The notes below the pieces were generated by a model, which did not search any database, was not told the DNA's origin, and saw only the letters and a program-made list of their open reading frames with translations. Below, piece after piece: positions 42,892 through 52,400 of a stretch of 64,000 bases of DNA. The DNA is taken from contig NZ_JAHLPT010000012.1 in assembly GCF_018918025.1 (NCBI RefSeq), forward strand, positions 1-64,000. Direction: 5' to 3'. The position numbers and the translations under genes are program-made. Each line of letters opens with the position of its first letter. Within the stretch, counting starts at the first letter, position 1. This stretch comes from Oscillibacter sp. MSJ-31 (lineage in GTDB: Bacteria; Bacillota; Clostridia; Oscillospirales; Oscillospiraceae).

Positions 42892-44292
42892 ATGCTCACC
42901 TTTACTCCTGTCACGCAGCGGGACATTGCCCGCCTGCGCCGCTACTATAAAAGCTGCGAATACCAGCTCTGCGAATACTCTGCCCTCGTCAAGCTCATGT
43001 GGCGCAGCCACCTGCACCCCTCGTGGGCGGAGGGCGCGGGCTGCCTGATCGTCCGCAATTTCATCGACGGTCAGTATTGCTTCGACTACCCCGTTCCCGG
43101 CCCCGACGGCGACGAGGACGCGGCGCTCACGCTCATCGAGGACGACTGCCGCGAGCGGGATATTCCCCTCGTCCTCTCCGTCGTCCCGCAGGACAAGGCG
43201 GAGCGCCTTGCCGCGCGCTACCCCTACTTCCGCTTTTCCTCCCCGCGCGTCTGGCGCGACTATATCTACGCCGCCGAGGATCTGCGCGACTTTGCCGGAC
43301 GCCGCTACTCCGGACAGCGCAACCACATCAACAAGTTCCGCAAGCTCTATCCCGACGCCGCCTTCCGCCCGCTCGGGAAGAGCGACCTGCCGCTCATCAC
43401 GCAGTTCTTCCGCGACTACGAGGCCGTCTTCACCAAGGCGTCCGACTCGGCGAAAAACGAGCTGCGCTGCGCCGAGAAAATGCTCCGCATGACCGGCAGC
43501 CCGCACTTCCTCGTCGGTGGCATGGAGCTGGACGGCAGACTCCTCTCCGTCGCCATGGCGGAGCGCTGCGGCGACACGCTGCAAATTCATATCGAAAAAG
43601 CCCTCTACGGCTATGAGGGCGTCTATCCCGCCACCGTGCAGGCGTTCGCGCAGGAATTTGCCGTGGACGGTGTGCGCTGGCTCAACCGCGAGGACGACGC
43701 CGGCGACAAGGGCCTGCGCACCTCGAAGCTCCAGTACCTGCCCGACCACCTCGGCGCGAAGCTGCGCTTCGACGTGCTCAACGAGTTGGTCAACATCACC
43801 GAAATTCCGACCCTCACCACCGCCCGTCTGACGCTCGACGCGCTCACCGATGCGGACAAAACCGCCTACGCCGCCCTCTGCCTCGACGACGACCGCAACC
43901 GCTGGTGGGGCTACGACTTCCGCAAGGACTACGACGGCACGCCCTACGAGGACTACTTTCTCGCCGTCGCGCGGGAGGACTACGCCCGCTCCCGCGCCGT
44001 GAACTTCGCCGTCCGGCTCGACGGCGCGCTCATCGGCGAGGTCGTCCTCTACCGCTTCGATTCCTGCGGCGGCGCGGAGCTCGGCTGCCGTGTCTCGCCA
44101 GGCTTCGCGGGCCACGGCTACGGCATGGAGGCGTTCGCCGCCGTCGCCGACTGGGCGCTCTACCGGCTCCACCTCGCCCACGTCGTCGCCAAATGCTATA
44201 AGGAAAACGACGCCTCCTACAGGATGCTCTCCTCCTGTATGCACCGCGCCGGCGAGGATGAGACCTTCTTCTATTTTGATAAAGAGGTCTGA
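42892..44292 (+). CDS. DUF2156 (aminoacyl-transfer-like) protein fused to a GNAT domain
   Basis: A 466-residue protein of two acyltransferase-fold halves. Residues 1-295 match DUF2156, the domain of phosphatidylglycerol lysyltransferase C-termini and related proteins: YKSCEYQLCEYSALVKLMW, YAAEDLRDFAGRRYSGQRNHIN, LQIHIEKALYGYEGVYPA, and WLNREDDAGDKGLRTSKLQY. Residues 300-466 are a GNAT acetyltransferase domain (LTTARLTLDALTDADKTAY, GCRVSPGFAGHGYGMEAF, KCYKENDASYRML) with an intact CoA loop. No membrane segments exist, so it does not act like full MprF. The substrates are unknown. It has its own promoter and terminator. Confidence 0.88.
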   Translation: MLTFTPVTQRDIARLRRYYKSCEYQLCEYSALVKLMWRSHLHPSWAEGAGCLIVRNFIDGQYCFDYPVPGPDGDEDAALTLIEDDCRERDIPLVLSVVPQDKAERLAARYPYFRFSSPRVWRDYIYAAEDLRDFAGRRYSGQRNHINKFRKLYPDAAFRPLGKSDLPLITQFFRDYEAVFTKASDSAKNELRCAEKMLRMTGSPHFLVGGMELDGRLLSVAMAERCGDTLQIHIEKALYGYEGVYPATVQAFAQEFAVDGVRWLNREDDAGDKGLRTSKLQYLPDHLGAKLRFDVLNELVNITEIPTLTTARLTLDALTDADKTAYAALCLDDDRNRWWGYDFRKDYDGTPYEDYFLAVAREDYARSRAVNFAVRLDGALIGEVVLYRFDSCGGAELGCRVSPGFAGHGYGMEAFAAVADWALYRLHLAHVVAKCYKENDASYRMLSSCMHRAGEDETFFYFDKEV

Positions 44293-44309
44293 ACCGCGTA
44301 TGAAAAGAC

Positions 44310-44344
44310 CGCCTCTGCACACAATAGTGCAGAGGCGATTTTTT
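44310..44344 (+). terminator. Intrinsic terminator
   Basis: CGCCTCTGCAC (44310-44320) pairs perfectly with 44327-44337, followed by ATTTTTT. Confidence 0.92.
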
Positions 44345-44471
44345 GTGTCCACATAAAAGATCGCGGCATCTGCGGCACGCCGACAGGCGGCAGCCGCGCC
44401 GTATGCAGGCTCTCCATCCGCCGCCGACGGAGAGCAGCGCAAGGCAGAGCGGCAGAATGGAGATCTTCACG

Positions 44472-44681
44472 ATGGGAACCAATTCCGAATTTTGCTCCGA
44501 TGAGCGCGTGGGCTACACCCTGCTCAAATCCTTCCTCGCGGGCGACGTCAACGCCAACCGCTGCTACGCCGGCCTCTCGCCCGAGGAGCAGCAGCGTCTC
44601 GTCTCCGGCGCCAAGAGCCTGCGCACCCCCGACGAGGTCGCCAGCTACGTCTGGGACTATCTTGACATGCAAGGACGGTAA
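44472..44681 (+). CDS. Small protein upstream of spoVAF
   Basis: A 69-residue soluble protein beginning MGTNSEFCSDERVGYTLLKS. GGAG nine bases before ATG 44472 supports this start; an ATG five codons earlier (44457) is possible. It is acidic and helical (LSPEEQQRLVSGAKSL). It ends 6 bp before spoVAF on the same strand, so the two are probably cotranscribed in the developing spore. I do not recognise a family. Confidence 0.65.
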   Translation: MGTNSEFCSDERVGYTLLKSFLAGDVNANRCYAGLSPEEQQRLVSGAKSLRTPDEVASYVWDYLDMQGR

Positions 44682-44687
44682 GCCGCC

Positions 44688-46103
44688 ATGGAGCGCCTGA
44701 CGGGACACTTTGAACAGGATGTCCGCACGCTCGACGCCCTGCTCGGCGTCGAGCGCTGCTTCGACATGATCGCCCGCGACCTCGTCGCGGGCGGCCGCCG
44801 CTGCCGTCTGTATGTCGTGGACGGCTACGGCGACGACGCGGTGCTCGAGCGCATGATCGGCTTCTGGCTCGCCCTGCCCTCCACCGCCGACGCCGCCGAC
44901 GCGCAGACCTTCATCGACCGCTATGTGACCTTCAGCGAGGTCAACGCCGAAGCAGATCTCCGGCAGACGGCCACCGCCGTGTTCCTCGGCAAAACGCTGC
45001 TCCTCGCCGAGGGCTACGGCGAATGTATCCTCATCGACGCGAAGAGCTACCCCTCCCGCGGCGTGGAGGAGCCGTCCTCGGGCAAGGTGCTGCGCGGCGC
45101 GCACGACGGCTTCATCGAAACGCTCGTGCAGAACGCGGCGCTCCTGCGCCGCCGCATCCGCACGCCGCAGCTGACGCTCGAGGGCCACAAAATTTCCGAG
45201 AAATCCCGCGCCGACGTCGTCCTCTGCTATCTCGAGGACAAGGTGGACCGCGCGCTCCTCGCGCGCGTCCGCGCGAAGCTCGCCGCCATCGACGCGGACT
45301 CCATCTCCATGTCGCAGGAATCCATCGCGGAATCCATGATGGACCAGAGGCAATGGTTCAACCCTTTTCCACGCGTTCGCTATACTGAGCGCCCCGACGC
45401 CGCCACCGCGAGCATCATGGAGGGCAGCATCATCGTCCTCGTGGACAACTCCCCCGCCGCCATGATCCTGCCCACCCGCTTCTTTGATTTCGTGCAGGAG
45501 GCGAACGACTTCTATTTCCCGCCGCTCGTCGGCTCATACCTCCGCATCCTGCGCGTGGTCGTCTTTCTGCTCACGCTCTTCATCACGCCCGTGTGGTATC
45601 TGCTCGTGCAGGACCCTGATCTTCCCAACAGCACGCTGAGCTTCCTCGCCGTCACGAGCGAGTACGAGGTCCCCCTCCTCGCCCAGCTTCTCCTGACCGA
45701 GTTCATCGTCGACCTCCTCAAGCTCGCCTCGCTCAACACCCCCAGCGTCTTTTCCAACTCGTTTTCCATGATCGGTGCGCTCGTGCTCGGCGACTTCGCC
45801 GTGCAGGCGCATTGGCTCGTGCCGGAGGTGCTGGCTTACATGGCGTTCGTTGCCATCGCGAACTTCGCCCAGCCGAGCTACGAGCTCGGCTACGCCTTCA
45901 AGCTTCTGCGCCTCGTGCTGCTCGTCAGCTCCGCTGCCTTCGGCTGGGTCGGACTCGCCCTCGGCACGCTGCTCATTATTGTCCTGCTCGTCACCACCAG
46001 GCCCATCGCCGGCGGACATTATATGTATCCCATTTATCCCTTCAACTGGCATGCGCTCCGCGCCCTGCTCGTCCGCCGCCCCATCGCCCCCGACAACACC
46101 TGA
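44688..46103 (+). CDS. spoVAF: Spore germination protein, SpoVAF/GerA family
   Basis: A 471-residue protein of the GerA/SpoVAF family (PF03323). The N-terminal 275 residues form the soluble part (VERCFDMIARDLVAGG, ILIDAKSYPSRGVEEP, SMSQESIAESMM), followed by the conserved MEGSIIVLVDNSPAAMILPTRF and about five membrane helices, and a C-terminal YPIYPFNWHALRALLVRRP tail. The short start region and the sequence type fit SpoVAF rather than a GerAA receptor, since no gerAB or gerAC genes follow. SpoVAF sits in the inner spore membrane and aids germination. The coding end is intact, but its terminator was split by the mobile element that begins at about 46141. Confidence 0.9.
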   Translation: MERLTGHFEQDVRTLDALLGVERCFDMIARDLVAGGRRCRLYVVDGYGDDAVLERMIGFWLALPSTADAADAQTFIDRYVTFSEVNAEADLRQTATAVFLGKTLLLAEGYGECILIDAKSYPSRGVEEPSSGKVLRGAHDGFIETLVQNAALLRRRIRTPQLTLEGHKISEKSRADVVLCYLEDKVDRALLARVRAKLAAIDADSISMSQESIAESMMDQRQWFNPFPRVRYTERPDAATASIMEGSIIVLVDNSPAAMILPTRFFDFVQEANDFYFPPLVGSYLRILRVVVFLLTLFITPVWYLLVQDPDLPNSTLSFLAVTSEYEVPLLAQLLLTEFIVDLLKLASLNTPSVFSNSFSMIGALVLGDFAVQAHWLVPEVLAYMAFVAIANFAQPSYELGYAFKLLRLVLLVSSAAFGWVGLALGTLLIIVLLVTTRPIAGGHYMYPIYPFNWHALRALLVRRPIAPDNT

Positions 46104-46128
46104 ATGTATTGCTCAAACGTATCGCTCA

Positions 46129-46139
46129 AAAAGCCGCCC
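46129..46139 (+). terminator. Left arm of a terminator split by the 11-kb element
   Basis: AAAAGCCGCCC here is the exact complement of GGGCGGCTTTT at 57135-57145, 11 kb away. Brought together, the arms form a bidirectional terminator between convergent spoVAF and the XRE gene. The inserted element separates them. Confidence 0.7.
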
Positions 46140-46148
46140 TCCAGGGCG

Positions 46149-46159
46149 CTACCGATAAA
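46149..46159. repeat. Left terminal inverted repeat
   Basis: CTACCGATAAA is repeated inverted at 57115-57125. Both copies are preceded by GGG a few bases outward (GGGCG and GGGAA), so the similar block is about 20 bp long. Confidence 0.65.
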
Positions 46160-46178
46160 GAACATTTCTTCTTCGGTG

Positions 46179-46212
46179 GGAACAGCATGGTATGAAAGTA
46201 TCATGCTGTTCC
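46179..46212. repeat. Inverted repeat at the recombinase 3' end
   Basis: GGAACAGCATG (46179-46189) pairs perfectly with 46202-46212. The right arm covers the last codons of the recombinase gene, so it may act as its terminator or as part of the recombination end. Confidence 0.6.
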
Positions 46213-47856
46213 TTTTTTGCTGTATTCGGGCGAAAAATCAATTTTGCCAATGAAGGTATAATGTACATCAATGCGCTGGATGCGATGCCCGCTGGATTTG
46301 TCCGGCGCATAGACCACCACTTTTTCTACCAGCTCGCGCAGCATGGCGGGGGTCAGCTTTTCAGGCTGTGTATACTTGCGCACCAGCTTTAGAAAGTGCT
46401 GCAAATTCACGACCTTGGAATCGATGCTCTCCACTTTTGCGGTCAGCGTCGGAATACTCTCGCGCAGGGCGGCCTGTTCCTGCTCATAGGCTTCGGACAG
46501 CTTCTTGAAACGATCGTCCGTCAGCTTGCCGCTGATATTGTCCTCGTAGAGCCGCTGGATAATGGTGTCCAATTCGTCCGCTCGACGCATATTCTTCTCC
46601 AAAAGGCGCTTTGCTTGTTCCAGCTCCTCAGTCTGTGCAGCGTTCAGATTGCGTGTGACAAGCCGTACAAACTCGCTCTCGTCCTCCTGCACATAGGCGA
46701 TAACACGCTGGATATTTTGAAGCACAAGCTGCTCCAGCACCACCGCACGGATATAGTGCGCACTGCAATTTTTCCGCGTCCGATACGCAGAGCAAGTATA
46801 AGATTCCTGCTCATACGACCAAGAGCCGCTCCGACAATGATATAGCTTTGAGCCGCAGTCGGCGCAGTAAGCAAGGCCGGAGAACATACCCATTTCGCCC
46901 ATCTTGGTCGGCCGACGGCGTTGGGAGCGTATTTTCTGAACTGAGTTCCATAGCTCCACATCAATGATGGCCTCATGGGTGTTTTCAAATGTTACCCACT
47001 TTTCGGGCGGGGTGTTTACCATCTTTTTGCTCTTATACGATATTCTGCTGGTCTTGAAATTGGATGTGCGGCCCAAATAGGCGTCCTGCTCCAAAATGCC
47101 CGCAACTGTATCGGAGGTCCACCGGCAGGGATCGTCTGGGTGATAATATCTTGTCTGACCGGTACGCTGAAATACAACTGTGCTTGGCGTAGGGATCTCT
47201 CGTTCCTTGAGCATACGGGCGATCTTGCCGGGGCCGTTTCCCTCGGCGCAGAGCTGAAAGATCAATCGCACATTCGGCGCGGTTTCCTCGTCTGCTCGCA
47301 GGCTGCCATCCTCGTTGCGGAGGTAGCCATACGGAGATCGGGTAGAAATGCGCTGGCCGGACATTCCCTTGTTGCGAAAAACAGCGCGTATCTTCTTGCT
47401 GGTGTCTTTCGCATACCACTCGTTGATGATGTTCCGAAAAGGCGTGAAATCATTATCGTCGCGCTCGCTGTCAACGCCGTCATTGACAGCGATGAAGCGT
47501 ACACCCTTCTCGGGAAAGCGTATTTCCGTGTACATCCCGACTTCAAGATAGTTGCGGCCAAACCGCGACATATCCTTGACAACGACCATGCTCACAAGAC
47601 CATCCTCAATGTCATCCAGCATTTCTTGAAAGCCGGGACGGTTGAAGTTTGTTCCCGAAAAACCGTCGTCCTTGTATATCTTGAAGTTGTCGATGCCATG
47701 CTCCTTGGCGTACTTTGTCAATATCTCGATTTGATGGGAAATGCTGTTGCTGTCGCCCTCGTTGTCGTCGTCACGGGAAAGCCGAGCATAGAGTGCCGCC
47801 CACTTTTCGCGGATAAGACGGTCAAGGGCTGTGATTTTTTCTTGCTGCCTGTTCAT
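46201..47856 (-). CDS. Large serine recombinase (TnpX/Tn1549-Int-like)
   Basis: A 551-residue site-specific recombinase. The resolvase domain holds the nucleophilic Ser 27 in ALYARLSRDD and the helper residues in VVVKDMSRFGRNYLE. The recombinase domain (PYGYLRNEDGS, IPTPSTVVFQRTG) and a zinc ribbon (CADCGS ... YTCSAYRTRKNC) follow, then a long coiled coil and a DUF4368-type C-terminus (LTPAMLRELVEKVVVYAPDK). No key residue is missing and the length is normal, so it should be active. It would cut and join the element ends. It lies at the left end of the element, the usual place for the recombinase in this family. Confidence 0.96.
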   Translation of the reverse strand: MNRQQEKITALDRLIREKWAALYARLSRDDDNEGDSNSISHQIEILTKYAKEHGIDNFKIYKDDGFSGTNFNRPGFQEMLDDIEDGLVSMVVVKDMSRFGRNYLEVGMYTEIRFPEKGVRFIAVNDGVDSERDDNDFTPFRNIINEWYAKDTSKKIRAVFRNKGMSGQRISTRSPYGYLRNEDGSLRADEETAPNVRLIFQLCAEGNGPGKIARMLKEREIPTPSTVVFQRTGQTRYYHPDDPCRWTSDTVAGILEQDAYLGRTSNFKTSRISYKSKKMVNTPPEKWVTFENTHEAIIDVELWNSVQKIRSQRRRPTKMGEMGMFSGLAYCADCGSKLYHCRSGSWSYEQESYTCSAYRTRKNCSAHYIRAVVLEQLVLQNIQRVIAYVQEDESEFVRLVTRNLNAAQTEELEQAKRLLEKNMRRADELDTIIQRLYEDNISGKLTDDRFKKLSEAYEQEQAALRESIPTLTAKVESIDSKVVNLQHFLKLVRKYTQPEKLTPAMLRELVEKVVVYAPDKSSGHRIQRIDVHYTFIGKIDFSPEYSKKGTA

Positions 47857-47945
47857 TTGAAGCCTCCAATCCGGCAGCTACCGTGTGACCTAACTGACAC
47901 TTATATTGTACTATATCTGAAAAAAAGCGTCAAATTTTCGCACGA

Positions 47946-48092
47946 TCACTTTTTTGTTTCTTTGTCAAGTAAACGCTTGATTTTTTCAGTCGCGGTAGCT
48001 CCCTCGGAAGCGTAAAAGCCATTTACTATGTAGGTCGTATTGCCGACCTTGCAGGTAGTCTCCATGCACGGGGCAGGTTTGGTTTCACTCAT
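47946..48092 (-). CDS. TnpW-like small element protein
   Basis: A 48-residue frame with a perfect ribosome-binding site (CAGGAGG ten bases before the ATG). It reads METTCKVGNTTYIVNGFY in its centre and ATATEKIKRLLDKE near the end. The G-x-T-T-Y-x-V pattern followed by a helix with KI-RL is that of the transposon-encoded TnpW family, short proteins that precede the recombinase gene in such elements. It lies 89 bp upstream of the recombinase. Its function is not established. A related stub is found at the other end of the element (57023-57117). Confidence 0.75.
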   Translation of the reverse strand: MSETKPAPCMETTCKVGNTTYIVNGFYASEGATATEKIKRLLDKETKK

Positions 48093-48124
48093 TGTAAAAG
48101 CACCTCCTGATCGTTTGGCGAAAT

Positions 48125-48143
48125 GCGTCCCACGGTGGAACGC
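48125..48143. repeat. Palindrome copy A (parS-like)
   Basis: GCGTCCCAC-G-GTGGAACGC is an inverted repeat of nine bases per arm with one mismatch. The core GTCCCAC-N-GTGGAAC recurs at 56010-56036, where the outer bases changed on both sides in a matching way (GCG/CGC here, GTG/CAC there). It lies upstream of the TnpW gene. Confidence 0.75.
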
Positions 48144-48549
48144 AAATTATGACAAAATCTGCGCCCTCATGCAGACGCAGACTTCATATCTCACTTGGTA
48201 TCCAAAGGCAATTCGGGCGGCAGCTGGCAAAGCTGCTCCATAGGTGTAAAGTGCCTCCCCCCATTCTTATAGCGGGGCGTCCCGCGCTGTGACGCACGGC
48301 CAACGCAAGTATCATCATATCCGTCTGTGTGTTCTCGCCCGCAGCCCTTGCCAAGGGCAGCTCACGGCGCCGGTGTTTACCGCTCTGCTCTGAACGGAGC
48401 ATCTTCGCGCACCCGCCGTCCGGCTCGACACAAACGGAATGTACCCGATCTCCCTATTCACTTGTCATACGGCATATTGCCGCAGGCTGATCGTCAGCCT
48501 GTAAAAGCGCACCTTCGTTATTAAAGATGCGCTTTAGCAGTAGGACGAT
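48144..48549. other. Non-coding stretch of the element
   Basis: No gene with a ribosome-binding site or a recognisable product is found in these 406 bases. They contain two modest hairpins: CAGGCTGATCGTCAGCCTG near 48485 and AAAGCGC...GCGCTTT at about 48507-48536, the latter just past the stop of the HTH gene and probably its terminator. Confidence 0.45.
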
Positions 48550-48813
48550 CTATTCGGTCGTTTCGGTCAGCAGCTCCGGCGGTATACTCTCCAAATCAAA
48601 TTTGAAGATGATGGAGAACATGAGCTTTGACTCGATGCGCTCACTAATATCCTTGTCGATGAATACATAGAGGTTGCCGTATTCATCTGTCACCCTGCGC
48701 TTGGAGAAGTGCGCTATGTAGCGTTCATAGTGCTGCAAGATGGCGTACATCGCTTCTGTGTCGCCGTGCTTTGCCCTTACGATCTCGTCGTATCTGATCC
48801 TTTTATGCTTCAT
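48550..48813 (-). CDS. Helix-turn-helix element protein (Tn916-type small regulator)
   Basis: An 87-residue protein: RYDEIVRAKHGDTEAMYAIL is the helix-turn-helix-like start found in the small regulatory proteins that follow the sigma-like gene in Tn916- and Tn1549-type elements. YEGNLYVFIDKDI-like strands (here DEYGNLYVFIDKD) come next. It overlaps the sigma gene by 11 bp, so the two are coupled. It probably helps to switch on element genes when the element excises. The exact role is unproven. Confidence 0.82.
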   Translation of the reverse strand: MKHKRIRYDEIVRAKHGDTEAMYAILQHYERYIAHFSKRRVTDEYGNLYVFIDKDISERIESKLMFSIIFKFDLESIPPELLTETTE

Positions 48814-49231
48814 CGTTCAGATCCTCCATGATCTCCTTCAGCCGTTGCAGCGCCGCGATCCGGCGTCTAAAGACGGCGCTTTCCGTCTGCTTCATTCGTT
48901 TGCCGATCTCCGCGTCTGTTTCTCCGTGGAAGTAATACAGCAGCAGTACATCGCGCTTGTGCGGCGTCAAATACTGCAAGGCGTGCGCAATGGCAGGCTC
49001 ATCGACGCTGATCTTCAGGTTGCCAACGAGAAACACAAGAGAGAAAAGATGGTATTCGTCGGTGCAGGACAGCGCATCCTGATCTTGTCGGGGCAGCATG
49101 GACATTTCAATTTCGTGCTCGGATTTTTCAGCGAGATCCCGCAACGCATCGGCGCTTTCGTTGCGAATGACCGTTCGGCAAAATGCGTCAAAGGCTCGCT
49201 CTTTATAGTCGTGCAGTTCTTTTGTGGTCAT
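48803..49231 (-). CDS. Sigma-70-like element regulator (Tn916 ORF7-like)
   Basis: A 142-residue protein with a sigma region 4 helix-turn-helix: LQYLTPHKRDVLLLYYFHGE, then TDAEIGKRMKQTESAVFRRR. The region 2 part is poor, as in the Tn916 ORF7 family of transcription factors. AAGGAGG lies seven bases before ATG 49231, which decides the start over an ATG at 49312. It precedes the HTH gene and should act with it on element promoters. Confidence 0.88.
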   Translation of the reverse strand: MTTKELHDYKERAFDAFCRTVIRNESADALRDLAEKSEHEIEMSMLPRQDQDALSCTDEYHLFSLVFLVGNLKISVDEPAIAHALQYLTPHKRDVLLLYYFHGETDAEIGKRMKQTESAVFRRRIAALQRLKEIMEDLNDEA

Positions 49232-49417
49232 AGGTTGTCCTCCTTTCCTTGCCCTTATATGAAATACGGAAAAAGGGGTGCCTAACTTGAAAAAAACTCC
49301 ACAATATGCCAAAACTTCCCATAAAGATATTTTTCTCGCTATTATTCGACAAAGAAGGCAGCGAAATGTGTCTCACCGTGAGATTTATTTCGACTGGTTT
49401 CGCATCGGCATAAGCAA

Positions 49418-49451
49418 GAAAGGCGGGGCGGCAAATGCCGCCTCGCCTTTC
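49418..49451 (-). terminator. Terminator after the surface-protein chimera
   Basis: GAAAGGCGGGGCGGCA and its near-perfect complement around AA form a strong stem ending at 49451, 15 bases past the stop of the 2169-codon gene. Confidence 0.75.
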
Positions 49452-49466
49452 TTTATGAGGGTATAT

Positions 49467-52400
49467 TTACTTGTTGTACGCTCTGTACATGAAGGTGACG
49501 ATCTGACTGCGGGTGCAGTCGCTGCCGGAGCCGAACTGACCGCCGCCGATGCCATCGGTCACGCCGTTCTTGGCGGCCCATGCCACCGCGTCGGCGTAAT
49601 AGGCGTTGGTCGCCACATCGCCGAACTCAGCGCTGCCGCTGACCGCGGGGCTGCCCGCCGCGCGGTACAGGAAGGTCACGCTCTGCGCACGGGTGCAGGT
49701 GGCGTCGGGGCTGAACTTGCCGTCGCCGGTGCCGCCGGTGATGCCGTTCTCCACGGCCCACGCCACGGCCTGCTCATAGAAGCTGCCGGGCTTCACATCG
49801 CCAAAGGCGGTGCCGGTGTTCTTGGGAGCGGGGCTGCCCGCCGCGCGCCACAGGAAAGTGACGATCTGCGCACGGGTGCAGGGATCGTTGGGAGCAAACA
49901 GGTCGTTGCCGATGCCGCCGGTGATCTTCTTGGCGACTGCCCAATTGACTGCTTCGGCATAGTAGGCGCTGGCAGGTACATCGATGAAGGTCATCGGCTC
50001 ATGGCTTTCCTTATCGATCACGATGGCGTAATCGGAAGCGTGGTCAAATGCCCAGCTTGCCTTGCCGCCGCTGATCATACCGGCACTTTGAAATTCCAGC
50101 TCGCCGCTCTTGGAATTGTAGAAGTAGAGGTTGGCGTACAAACCGTTGTGCTTCTTGCCGAGGTCAACGGAGAGATTCAGCGACATACCGAAGGGACCGT
50201 TGTGGTTAAGCTGAAGCTGAATTGTCGTCGTCTCGCCGGTCAGGGCGTTGATGACCTTGGCGGGAATGGCCTTTGTGCCGGTCTTAACGCCGAGGTCCAG
50301 TCTCACGCCGCCCTTCGGAACATCCAGACCGTTGAAGGACCAGACCATGCCGCCGCCCATATCCAGCTCAACGGTAACATCCTTGCCTGCGATTTCCTTG
50401 GTGACGCTGGCAGGAAGCTTGGTTTCGCCCTTCATGTCGATGGTGACGGTGGAGCCTTCCTTGGCATTCTTCAGCTCCTTGGCTGCCTTGTCGGAAACAG
50501 ACGGGGTCGCTGCACTGCCGCCGCTGCTGGAGCCACCGCCGCCACCGCCACCGCCGGAATACTTGGTGAAGGTAGCCGTTGCGATTGCGCTGTCATTCAT
50601 ACCCGCATTGACCGCGATAGCCTTGACCGTCGTGGTGGAGGTCAGGCTGAGAGCGGTCGTGTACTCGGTACTGGTGGTCGTCGGCGTTGTGCCATCTGTG
50701 GTGTAGTAAATCTTTGCACCTGCCGTAGTGCAGTAGATGTTGACGCTCTGCGTGCCGGTGAAGCCGCTCGCACCGTTGGGCGTAAAGGTCGGGGTGGCAA
50801 CGGTCAGCTTCGGGGAGGTCTGCGTGTCGCTGGTCGCTGCGCTGGCCTTTTGAGTGGGAGTCTCTGCGATCCGCACATGGCCGGTGTAGCTGGTGTTTGC
50901 GGTACAATCAGCCTTGGTGTTCGTTGCAGAATAGTTCGTGCCATCGAAGCTATATTCACCGCCTGCCACGGTGGGGATGGTCGCCGTAAAGGTCGTGCCG
51001 TCGCTGTTGAGCGTAAAGGTGAGAGTGAACGCAGAAGGAGCCGCAGGGCCGTCCGCCTTGACAACAGCGGCAGTAGCAGCGCTGGTGATCTCGCCGGTCT
51101 GAACGGTGCTGGACACCTTCACGGTGATGGTCTTGCCGATGTCGTCTGCACGCAGCGTGTATTTGCCGGTGTTGTTGGCCGCAACCTGTGTTGTGCCGTT
51201 CTGATACCACTTGTAGTCCAAATTGCCGGTGTTGTTGTCACCGGTCAGCGTGGCGGTCAGCTCCTGGCCATACTTCAAGGTGCCGGTAATGTTCACCGTG
51301 CCGATGAGGGCAGCGGCTTCATAGGTTGCCGTCACATTAACGGTAGAAGCAGGCATGGTAAAGGTTGCGGGGTTGCTGGTCTTGCTACTGCCGGTCTTAT
51401 AGACGCCAGCATCAAGACCGGTCCACTCCTTGAAGTTAAAGCCTGTCTTGGCGTTTGCGGTAATGGTCACTTCCGCGCCTGCGGCCTGATCGCCGGTGGG
51501 GGCAGCAGTACCACCCGTGACTGTCACGCCATAAAGCGTCGTGCCGGGATCGGTCAATGTGACCGTCTTGTACTTCGTGTCGCTGGCGGTGTGGTTGCTG
51601 TCCGCTTTATAGCGCACATAATAGGTGCCTGCGGTCAAACTGGTCGCATTGCCGGTGCAGTCCGTCCAAGTGCTATCGGTAGGTTTCTTGTACTGCATAA
51701 CATTGGTGGTGCCGGTGATCTGGCCATCGTTGCCGCCAGGAGTAGTGGGATTCACCGGCGTCAGAGTTTCGGTAGGAGTACCCCATTCAACTTGGGCGAT
51801 GTTGATTGCGCCGGTGCCTACCCGCGCTTCGGCAACCGCATTATAATTGTTATTCTCGACGATCTTGAAATGCACAGTATAGTTGCCCGCATCAGTCGCA
51901 GTAGGAATAGTCGTGCTGTAAGCGCCACTATCCAGATTATACTGCATCTCGCCGCCCTTGCTCACACTGCCTTTGGTGATCAGTTTAAGCGGGGAGCCGG
52001 TATAGGCAAGGCCGGTCTTGGCAGTAGGCTCGGTATAAACGGGATCGGCTTTGTCAATCTTAAAGTCCTCGGTGAAGCTGCCCGTGTAGCTGCCCTTGCC
52101 GGCAACGGTCACAACATAGGTGCCTGCACCGACGGGCTTGCCGTCGCTGTTGAGTGTGCCGTTGAAGCCAGACTTGACCTCATAGGAAACCGTATAATCG
52201 GTGTCACGGGTAAGGCCGCCGCCGAAGGCCGGCTCCTGCGCGGACTCATTGTACTTCTTGCCGGTCAGATCGGTCACGGGGACAAGCGTATCCGTGATAG
52301 GAGTAGCCGGGGCTGTCACGGTGAACTTCACATCGAAGCTCTGCTCGGTGACGCCGGTGCCGCTGACCTTAACGGTAGCGGTATAAATACCGGCAGAAAG

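Noticed and set aside
46129-46212. The inverted repeat at 46179-46212 as the element terminus
   Set aside because: It overlaps the recombinase coding end and has no partner at the right end, whereas CTACCGATAAA is found at both ends just inside the split terminator arms.
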